A stretch of 64,000 nucleotides of DNA from Rhizobium sp. P32RR-XVIII (GTDB lineage Bacteria; Pseudomonadota; Alphaproteobacteria; Rhizobiales; Rhizobiaceae). The stretch is taken from the NCBI RefSeq assembly GCF_012641395.1, contig NZ_JABAIH010000003.1, positions 310,001 through 374,000 of the forward strand, written 5' to 3'. Numbering within the stretch: the first letter of the stretch is position 1; every line of letters begins with the position of its first letter. This document shows, piece after piece, positions 16,774 to 23,774 of this stretch. Both the position numbers and the translations under genes were made by a program. The notes below the pieces were generated by a model that was not told the DNA's origin, did not search any database, and saw only the letters and a program-made list of their open reading frames with translations.

Positions 16774-18070
16774 CCCGGCGCCTGCATCCGAGGCAGCGAT
16801 CAAGCGACTGACGACGATCGCACTGGCGATGGTCCTGCTGCTCGTCGGCGTGGTCGGCGGCCTCGGCGCCACGACCTATCTTTCTGGCGCAGTCATCGCG
16901 ACCGGCACGCTTGTTGTCGATAGCTATGTGAAGCCCGTTCAGCATCAAAAAGGCGGGACTGTCGGAAAAATCTTTGTAAAGAACGGCAGCCGCGTCGATG
17001 CGGGACAGATACTCGTCCATCTGGACGATACGCAATTGCGCTCGAACCTTGCCATCATCTCCCAGCGCTTGATCGAACTGTCTGCCACGGCCGCCAGACT
17101 GCGTGCCGAGCAGGATGGTGACGACGAGATCAAATTTCCCACTAACCTGTTACAGGAAAGTGCCGACGCGGCGAGTGACACCATCGCAGGGGAACGGCGC
17201 TTGTTCGAGGATCGCCGGACATCCCGCACAAGCAGAAAGGCCCAGTTGCGCGAGCGGATCAAGCAGTTGCGGCAGGAGGCGGACGGGCTAATGGCGCAGC
17301 AGACCGGGAAAAAGGCGGAGATGGCGCTGATCGACAAGGAACTCGAGAGCGTCAACCGTCTGTTGGCTCGGGGCATGGTGGAGATCAATCGCCTTTATGA
17401 GCTCCAGCGCGAGTCCGCGCGCTTGACCGGTGAGCTCGGCAGCCTTGTCGCAAGTCTTGCGGAAACGAATGGAAAAGTGGCCGAAACGGAATTGCAGATC
17501 ATCCAGATCGACGATGACCAGCGAAGCGAAGTATCGGAGCAGTTACGCAAGACGCAGAGCGACATCAGTGAATTCGCCGAACGACTCGCCGCTGCCAAGG
17601 ACGAGTTGCAGCGCGTTGATATCCGAGCGCCTCAGGCAGGCGTAGTGCATGAACTGGCGGTGCACGCGACGGGCGCCGTGGTCGCGCCCGGCGAGGCCAT
17701 CCTGCAGATCGTGCCCGCTCGCGATATGCTGACGCCTCAAGTTCGCGTCTCACCTCAAGACATCGATCAGGTTTCGGTCGGCCAGCAAGTCATCCTGCGA
17801 TTTTCTGCTTTCAACCAAAGAAGCACGCCCGAGATCAATGGAGTAGTGGAGCAGGTTGCGGCTGACGTGACCACCGACAAGCAGACAGGCGCAGCCTATT
17901 ACGTCGTCCGGATTTCGGTTCCTGAAAATGAATGGAAGCGACTGGCCGATCTGGTACCCATCCCTGGCATGCCGGTGGAAGCCTTCGTCCAGACCGGAGC
18001 TCGCACGGCTCTTGCCTATTTGACCAAACCCTTGACCGATCAGGTGGCGCGAGCTTTCCGGGAGGAGTGA
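16763..18070 (+). CDS. HlyD/PrsE-family membrane fusion protein of the type I secretion system
   Basis: The likely start is the TTG at 16763, 5 nt after GGAGG, giving 435 residues; it overlaps the end of the ABC gene by 11 bp. One N-terminal membrane helix (IALAMVLLLVGVVGGLGATT) is followed by a lipoyl-like half (VKPVQHQKGGTVGKIFVKNG). A long coiled coil spans about residues 95-285. The second lipoyl half and beta-barrel domain come last (VDIRAPQAGVVHELAVHA). HlyD-type adaptors link the inner-membrane ABC exporter to the outer-membrane channel. This one pairs with the preceding gene in one translationally coupled unit. Confidence 0.9.
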   Translation: MSVNPAPASEAAIKRLTTIALAMVLLLVGVVGGLGATTYLSGAVIATGTLVVDSYVKPVQHQKGGTVGKIFVKNGSRVDAGQILVHLDDTQLRSNLAIISQRLIELSATAARLRAEQDGDDEIKFPTNLLQESADAASDTIAGERRLFEDRRTSRTSRKAQLRERIKQLRQEADGLMAQQTGKKAEMALIDKELESVNRLLARGMVEINRLYELQRESARLTGELGSLVASLAETNGKVAETELQIIQIDDDQRSEVSEQLRKTQSDISEFAERLAAAKDELQRVDIRAPQAGVVHELAVHATGAVVAPGEAILQIVPARDMLTPQVRVSPQDIDQVSVGQQVILRFSAFNQRSTPEINGVVEQVAADVTTDKQTGAAYYVVRISVPENEWKRLADLVPIPGMPVEAFVQTGARTALAYLTKPLTDQVARAFREE

Positions 18071-18266
18071 TCTGGCTTGGCAGAGAATCGCCACAATAGG
18101 TGGCCACTCTAGCCCGAAATGGCACATAGGCGACCGCCGGGCAGGCTAATTCGTTAGGTTTAGTGCGGACTTTCCGCGAACATTGAAACGAGAAACGAAC
18201 TGAAAGGTACCCAAACTTCTTAGAAACGTAGTCAATTGATTGCAGTCAGAAATCCAGGAGATTTAT

Positions 18267-19700
18267 ATGGCAAGCTCGGTTACGAACGCCGTTGGCAAAA
18301 CTCTCTTTTACAGCGGTGCATCGACCCACTGGTACTCGGCCACGGGCTCGGGGCCAGACCTGTATGGTACGGTCGGCAACGACTCGATCTGGGGAGACAG
18401 TTCCGTAAACGTCACCATGCACGGCGGAACCGGCGATGACATTTATTATCTGTATTCGAGCATCAATCGCGCGGTGGAGGCTCCAGACGCTGGCGTCGAT
18501 ACAGTCAGCACCTGGATGAGCTATACCCTTCCGGAGAACGTCGAGAATCTGACCGTGACCGGTGATGGCCGCTTCGCCTTCGGCAATGGGGCGGACAATA
18601 TCATTTCCGGCGCCTCCGGCAGCCAGACGATAGACGGCGGCGCGGGAAACGATGTCCTCAAGGGCGGCGGCGGTGCCGACACCTTCATATTCACGCGCGG
18701 AAACGGCAGTGATTTGATCGTTGATTTCGGCAGCGATGACACTGTCCGATTGAACAGCTATGGGCTTTCGACCTTCGATCAGGTCCTGAACCACACGACG
18801 CAGGAAGGCTCCAATCTGCGGCTGGATCTCGGTGGTGGAGAGAGTCTCGTTTTTGCCAACAAGACGGTCGCCGACCTTCATGCTGACCAATTTCAGCTGA
18901 CGCTTGACCGATCCGCCCTTACGCAGACTTTTGCTGACGAGTTCAACAGCCTGTCGCTGCGTAACGGCGACCAAGGCGTTTGGGACGCCAAGTTCTGGTG
19001 GGCACCGGACAAAGGCAGTTCGCTGCACGGCAACAGCGAACTCCAGTGGTACATCAACCCCTCCTACGCTCCCACGTCGTCTGTTAACCCGTTTTCCGTG
19101 AAGGACGGCGTGCTGACCATAAAGGCGGCTCCGGCGTCGGATGCGATCCAATCGCAGATCAACGGCTACGACTATACGTCCGGCCTCATCAACACGCATT
19201 CTTCTTTCTCTCAGACCTACGGCTACTTCGAAATGCGCGCCGACATGCCGACCGAGCAGGGTGCCTGGCCGGCGTTCTGGCTTCTGCCCGAAGACGGTTC
19301 GTGGCCGCCGGAACTGGACGTCGTTGAGATGCGGGGGCAGGACCCGAACACCGTCAACGTGACGGTTCACAGCAACGAGACCGGCACGCACACGATGGAA
19401 TCGACGCCTGTCAAGGTTGCGAGCACTGACGGCTTCCACAAATACGGTGTCCTGTGGGATCAGGATCAGATTGTCTGGTACTTCGACGATGTCGCCGTCG
19501 CGCACGCCGACACCCCTGATGACATGCACAAGCCGATGTACATGCTTGCAAACCTGGCAGTGGGTGGGGCGGCAGGAGCCCCGGGCGCCGGGTTTAGCGA
19601 CGGGGCAGAGATGAAGATAGACTACATTCATGCCTATTCGCTCGATCACACACCGACGGCGATCAGCAGCCAATCTGGGGGGACCGACTGGCACATATAA
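18267..19700 (+). CDS. Secreted RTX glycoside hydrolase family 16, ExsH-like endo-beta-glycanase
   Basis: The start at 18267 follows AGGAGATTTAT and gives 477 residues without an N-terminal signal peptide. RTX-type calcium-binding repeats lie at about residues 105-140 (GNGADNIISGASGSQTIDGG, GGAGNDVLKGGGGADTF). A GH16 domain covers about residues 220-465, with the catalytic motif ELDVVE at 349-354 (the two Glu act as nucleophile and acid/base). Such enzymes cleave beta-1,3/1,4-linked polysaccharides; in rhizobia ExsH shortens succinoglycan and leaves by the PrsDE type I system. The adjacent secretion genes make that route likely here. The actual polysaccharide substrate is inferred. Confidence 0.87.
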   Translation: MASSVTNAVGKTLFYSGASTHWYSATGSGPDLYGTVGNDSIWGDSSVNVTMHGGTGDDIYYLYSSINRAVEAPDAGVDTVSTWMSYTLPENVENLTVTGDGRFAFGNGADNIISGASGSQTIDGGAGNDVLKGGGGADTFIFTRGNGSDLIVDFGSDDTVRLNSYGLSTFDQVLNHTTQEGSNLRLDLGGGESLVFANKTVADLHADQFQLTLDRSALTQTFADEFNSLSLRNGDQGVWDAKFWWAPDKGSSLHGNSELQWYINPSYAPTSSVNPFSVKDGVLTIKAAPASDAIQSQINGYDYTSGLINTHSSFSQTYGYFEMRADMPTEQGAWPAFWLLPEDGSWPPELDVVEMRGQDPNTVNVTVHSNETGTHTMESTPVKVASTDGFHKYGVLWDQDQIVWYFDDVAVAHADTPDDMHKPMYMLANLAVGGAAGAPGAGFSDGAEMKIDYIHAYSLDHTPTAISSQSGGTDWHI

Positions 19701-19722
19701 GCAAGAGAGACGTGAGGCGGGC

Positions 19723-19753
19723 GCAAGCGGCCGGCAAACTCAGGGCCGCTTGC
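19723..19753 (+). terminator. Hairpin downstream of the glycanase gene
   Basis: The stem GCAAGCGGCC/GGCCGCTTGC is 10 bp and perfect, with an 11-nt loop, starting 23 bp after the stop. No U-tract follows, so it could be a terminator of the GC-rich type or an mRNA stabiliser. Confidence 0.5.
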
Positions 19754-19876
19754 AATCAGAATATGTCCCTGGGCGCCATAGCGGCGCTCATGGATTCAAC
19801 CAGGTGACCAAGCGGGGCGATTAAGAATATTCGACTATTAAGATGTTATAAACCGAGGGCGTCTTACTTTGGATCG

Positions 19877-20827
19877 ATGGTTGGGCTTCGAGCATCGGTT
19901 CTGTCGTGCCTTTCTCTACTTGCTTTCATCACGGGAGCAGGGACCCTGCTGGCGGATGATGTATCGCCCTGGAACAATCCCACCAATGCGTTGGTCGTTG
20001 ATGCCTACGAGCTGAACGCCATCGATTGGGCGGCACTGCTCAAGGATAATCGGATCGCGGCGTTTATCTCGAAGGCGTCGGACGGTTTGCCAGAGAGCTT
20101 CAGCTGCGAAGGGGAGCACCGAGGTGACACCTTCGCGCACTGCAAGACGATGTGGCGCAAATACGCCGTGAGTCACGAACTTTATGACAGCCGTCGTATG
20201 ATTGCCCGCCAAAACGGCTTGCTATGGGGCGCCTACCATCTTGGGCGGCCGGGTAATCCAGTCGATCAGGCGAACCACTTCCTCGAATATGCGACTCCTG
20301 GGCCGAACGATCTGATGATCCTCGATATTGAGGGACTTGATACCGATCAGTTCATGTCGCTCGAGGATGCGCAGATCTTCGTCGGCCACATCCGGGCGAG
20401 AACGGGACGCTATCCGATCCTCTACACCAACCATGACACTGCACGCTATATCGCCGCCTATCGCCGGGACTACAGCGTCCTTGCCAGACTCCCGCTGTGG
20501 TATGCCCGATACAAGCCTGATATCCGCAAAGTCTTCCCTTTTGGAAGCTGGCCAAACTATTTTCTCTGGCAGTTTTCGTCTGCGAGCAATTGTTCACAGC
20601 GGCGCTGTCCGTATCGCGTGCCGGGCACCTTGACCGATATCGACGTGAACGTCGCGGCGATGACCAAAGAGGAATTACGGCGTGTCTGGCCGCAAGGCGG
20701 GCTTCTGCCTCCCGCCGAACCCGACCCTCCGTTGATCCTTGCAAAGATCGAATACAGCTCGGTTCGGCTTCCGGCACCCCGGCCTGACGTGGTCGTAACG
20801 TCCTCCGTCGCGTCGTCCGACCTTTGA
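19877..20827 (+). CDS. Glycoside hydrolase family 25 muramidase-like protein
   Basis: The 316-residue protein has a signal peptide (residues 1-26, ending GTLLA before DDVSPW). The GH25 pattern is clear: VVDAYELNAIDWAAL near residue 41, an acidic pair LDIEG with Asp150 and Glu152, YPILYTN, and WQFSS near the barrel end. GH25 enzymes cleave the peptidoglycan glycan strand between MurNAc and GlcNAc. A proline-rich tail of about 45 residues follows the barrel. It lies 176 bp after the RTX glycanase gene. It may open the cell wall for the secretion apparatus or act outside the cell; this is inference. Confidence 0.8.
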   Translation: MVGLRASVLSCLSLLAFITGAGTLLADDVSPWNNPTNALVVDAYELNAIDWAALLKDNRIAAFISKASDGLPESFSCEGEHRGDTFAHCKTMWRKYAVSHELYDSRRMIARQNGLLWGAYHLGRPGNPVDQANHFLEYATPGPNDLMILDIEGLDTDQFMSLEDAQIFVGHIRARTGRYPILYTNHDTARYIAAYRRDYSVLARLPLWYARYKPDIRKVFPFGSWPNYFLWQFSSASNCSQRRCPYRVPGTLTDIDVNVAAMTKEELRRVWPQGGLLPPAEPDPPLILAKIEYSSVRLPAPRPDVVVTSSVASSDL

Positions 20828-20982
20828 GTCGCCGAAAGGCACATAGACCCGCGTATAGGTTATCCCTTCCTCGTCGGTATCCGTTCCTTCCCACGGGCCG
20901 ATAGTCAGATCGGGATCCGAATTGCTATGGTCAGTCTAGGCGTTCTCTCTAACAGAACGCGAGAGACAGTAAGGGAACTTGC

Positions 20983-21228
20983 ATGTTTGACGTTATCGCT
21001 GGAAGTCTAGCGATCCTGCAGCGAGCCGAGCAGTTGATCGTAAATGCGCACTGGCTGATCGCGAGCGGCCTCCTTGAGGAGGGCGAGTCACTCGATCTTC
21101 ACGGCGAGATCGAAAGCATGACCGCCGTTGTCCTCGCGCTGGAACAGGCAGTTTGGCAATTGCGGCATAGGTTCGGCATCTGGCCCGACATGACGCGAGT
21201 GTTTCCGGTTCATCTCACGGTGCAATAG
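20983..21228 (+). CDS. Small hypothetical protein, 81 residues
   Basis: The ATG at 20983 follows TAAGGGAACTTGC, a modest ribosome-binding site. The product is mainly helical, with ILQRAEQLIVNAHWLIASGL and AVVLALEQAVWQLRHRFGIW, and has no signal peptide or clear membrane helix. It is flanked by a hairpin downstream (21239-21263). I do not recognise the family. Confidence 0.45.
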   Translation: MFDVIAGSLAILQRAEQLIVNAHWLIASGLLEEGESLDLHGEIESMTAVVLALEQAVWQLRHRFGIWPDMTRVFPVHLTVQ

Positions 21229-21238
21229 GTTCATGCTC

Positions 21239-21263
21239 GTTCGCCACGAGCGTTCTGGCGAAC
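21239..21263 (+). terminator. Hairpin between convergent genes
   Basis: GTTCGCCA/TGGCGAAC forms an 8-bp stem with a 9-nt loop 10 bp after the stop of the 81-residue gene. No U-tract follows. Confidence 0.4.
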
Positions 21264-21330
21264 TCCTCGTGCGGGGAACGGGCAGGAGAAGATCCCGCGT
21301 ACGCATCGACTGCGGTTTTGGTTGAATTAT

Positions 21331-22476
21331 TCAGGCAGCGTCCAGCTGCCGCGCATCGGCGCTTTCGCATTCATCCCACACGCTGATCGACAGGCTTAGC
21401 GCGTGGAGGAGCTGCCGGATTTCCACATCATGCTTGCGCGGATCGGCGTAATCCTGTCCGATTTCCATCAGCCGCTCCAGGATGCTGTTGCTGACGGAGC
21501 TCAGGTCTTCCCTCGTCGATACGGTCGCCAGCGCGTCTAGTATGGCTGTTCCCCGGGTCCCGTTTGCAGGCGCACGTACGTCTCCGGCGGATTCCCGCTG
21601 GCGCTTCCAAAGGCTTGCGCTGGCGACGATCGCGCCGCAAACGACCAAGAGTCCGGCCCACAGAAGCGAAATGTCCAAGACCGCCCTGGTAAACAGCGCG
21701 ACAAGAAGCGCACCGATAAACGGTTCGACGTAGGAAAACGCGCCGAGCGCCTGGATATCACCGCGCTTCAGTCCATAGTCCCAAAAGTAAATCGCAAGGC
21801 CCATCGGCAGGCAGCCGAGGGCTGCCATCGCAAGCCATTCAGTTGTGTTCGGCTGCACCCAAGGCTCAAGACCGAGATGAGCGACGAAGGAAACAACAGC
21901 CGACGCCGCGTAAAACAGGCCAAGAGCAGACGAGGGGACTTCCGGTAGCGTCCGTGTCAACACGGAATAGAGTCCCCACAATGCCGCAGCGACACCGATG
22001 AGCGACAAGTAAAATGGCGCGCCGTCGCTCAAGGACGCATGGTCGCCAGGATCAATCAGGCTGATAACGCCCGCCAGCCCCATCACCGCGCCAACGACGT
22101 GCCACCAGCGCAGCCGCTCGCCCGGAAGAAACGCCGAGCCGAGCACGATCATCAAGGGGGTCGTGCCTTGAAGGAGAGCGGCCGCCGCAGGCGGTGCTTT
22201 CTGGGTGGCGTAGTAGATGCAGGCGTGATAGCCGACCAGCGAACCGACTGTGAGGATCCACACACGCAGCGGCTGACGAAATGCCAGCAGCGGGTGGCTG
22301 CGCGTGACAAGCCAGACGCCGGGCGACATTGCGGCGGCGAAAAAGAAGGCGATGGCAACCGTCTGCAGTGGTGGGATCGCCGTGGTGTAGGTGACGAGCG
22401 TGGTCTCGGTTGCCCATAGGATGACCCCCATGGCTCCGATTGCGGAAGCGGCAATCCGGTTTTTAGCCAGGTTCAT
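21331..22476 (-). CDS. EamA/DMT-family membrane exporter
   Basis: This 381-residue protein has ten predicted membrane helices in two EamA repeats, starting IAASAIGAMGVILWATETTL. A hydrophilic C-terminal extension of about 80 residues runs from about residue 300 and is rich in Ser/Asp/Glu. DMT carriers of this type export amino acids, amines or related metabolites. Its start lies 10 bp after the stop of the decarboxylase gene, so the two are co-transcribed and the carrier may export the decarboxylation product. The extension is unusual for the family and may be regulatory. Confidence 0.82.
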   Translation of the reverse strand: MNLAKNRIAASAIGAMGVILWATETTLVTYTTAIPPLQTVAIAFFFAAAMSPGVWLVTRSHPLLAFRQPLRVWILTVGSLVGYHACIYYATQKAPPAAAALLQGTTPLMIVLGSAFLPGERLRWWHVVGAVMGLAGVISLIDPGDHASLSDGAPFYLSLIGVAAALWGLYSVLTRTLPEVPSSALGLFYAASAVVSFVAHLGLEPWVQPNTTEWLAMAALGCLPMGLAIYFWDYGLKRGDIQALGAFSYVEPFIGALLVALFTRAVLDISLLWAGLLVVCGAIVASASLWKRQRESAGDVRAPANGTRGTAILDALATVSTREDLSSVSNSILERLMEIGQDYADPRKHDVEIRQLLHALSLSISVWDECESADARQLDAA

Positions 22477-22486
22477 CGCACACCCT

Positions 22487-23728
22487 TCAAGAACCGAGCG
22501 AGACGATCTGATCGGCGAAGAAGCCGTTGAAGTGCGTCCGCATGGAAAGGCTGTAGGCGCCCATCATGCCGACTTCGATCCAGTCTCCCTCGCGAACGTC
22601 CTCCGGCAGGCTGAAGGGGGCGCCCAGGACATCGTTGGAATCGCAGGTAGGTCCCCAGACCTTAAAGTCCGCATTTTTCGCCGGTGCTCTGATCCCGTTT
22701 CGGATCAAGCGGACAGGTCTGCGCTCCTTCGGATGGCCGAGCTCCTGCAAGGTGCCGAAAACCCCGTCGTTGATGAAGAGATTGCGGTCGCGGCGCATGA
22801 CCACCTGAACGATCGTTGTCCCGGACGTCGCGACAAGCGAACGGCCCGGTTCGCAGAGGACGATGCAACTTCTTGGCAGCCCGACATTTCGCATGGCGCG
22901 CACGAGCTGTCCGAAGTACTGCTCGCGACCGGCAATATCATCGCCGGGGTAGGGGGCAGGGAAGCCGCCACCGACGTTGAGCACGCTGAGAGCGACGTCC
23001 GCCTTCTGTGCGACCTTGCCGGCCATTTCGACGGCGTTCGCGAACGCGCCGGGCGCCAGGCATTGAGAGCCGACATGGAAGGAAATTCCCGCCTTGATGC
23101 CGCGCTGCTGAATGAACCTCAGCATCCGGGCTGCCTCATCCGGTTGCGCGCCGAACTTTGTGGAGAGCACGTAGCGTGCCTCCGCGCCGCGTGTCGCGAG
23201 CCTGACGGCAATCACGAGATCATCGCTACCGGCGGCCTCATCGATGATCTTTTCGATCTCCTCGACACAGTCGGCCGTATAAAAGCGGATGCCATGCCTC
23301 TCGCTGGCGGTTCGAATTGCCGGGCGCGTCTTTGCCGGATTGTTGAAGAATTGGCCGGCGGCCTTGCCGAACATGCCGTCGATCAGCCGCACCTCGTCAA
23401 GCGAGGCCACGTCGAAATCCGTTATCCCGGCGCGGTAAAGCGTTTCAAGCACGTAAGGATGGGGATTGCATTTGACGGCATAGAGCGGACGGCCCGGGAA
23501 TGATTGGAAACTGGCCGCGGCTTCCCGCAGCTTCGCCGGCGAGATGCAGAAGACAGGTTCTGTCGGCTTCAGCTCCGCAATGGCCGCATCGACGCTTTCG
23601 AAATTGCGAAGCGGCGCGCCGGACTGGCGAGCTTTTTCGAGGGAAGGGAGCGCGTCTTGGATCTGTGTCTGAAGTTCTCCCGGCGAAAAGCCTGTCTGAT
23701 CTTCCGCCGTTAGCGCATGCGAATTCAT
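22487..23728 (-). CDS. PLP-dependent ornithine/lysine decarboxylase, fold type III (group IV)
   Basis: The 413-residue protein has the alanine-racemase-like barrel of eukaryotic-type ornithine decarboxylases. The PLP lysine is Lys86 in YAVKCNPHP. Phosphate-binding GGGFP is at 253-257, EPGR at 293-296, and the active-site Cys362 lies in GPTCDSND. The HVGSQ segment is at 218-222. It removes CO2 from ornithine or lysine to give putrescine or cadaverine in the cytoplasm. An N-terminal extension of about 50 residues precedes the barrel. The gene is the first of a pair with the EamA carrier. Substrate preference is not settled by the motifs. Confidence 0.88.
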   Translation of the reverse strand: MNSHALTAEDQTGFSPGELQTQIQDALPSLEKARQSGAPLRNFESVDAAIAELKPTEPVFCISPAKLREAAASFQSFPGRPLYAVKCNPHPYVLETLYRAGITDFDVASLDEVRLIDGMFGKAAGQFFNNPAKTRPAIRTASERHGIRFYTADCVEEIEKIIDEAAGSDDLVIAVRLATRGAEARYVLSTKFGAQPDEAARMLRFIQQRGIKAGISFHVGSQCLAPGAFANAVEMAGKVAQKADVALSVLNVGGGFPAPYPGDDIAGREQYFGQLVRAMRNVGLPRSCIVLCEPGRSLVATSGTTIVQVVMRRDRNLFINDGVFGTLQELGHPKERRPVRLIRNGIRAPAKNADFKVWGPTCDSNDVLGAPFSLPEDVREGDWIEVGMMGAYSLSMRTHFNGFFADQIVSLGS

Positions 23729-23774
23729 TGTTTAACCCCTGTTTTATTGTTTTGATTTGCTTTTTGGTTGCGTC

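Noticed and set aside
18330..18720. Possible tandem DNA repeat in the RTX gene
   Set aside because: The repetition is at protein level (glycine/aspartate-rich RTX nonamers), not exact DNA repeats, and is explained by the protein family.
20828..20930. Short minus-strand peptide-like stretch (PWEGTDTDEEG)
   Set aside because: It looks protein-like but has no start codon and runs into the antisense of the GH25 gene; too short to call a gene remnant with confidence.
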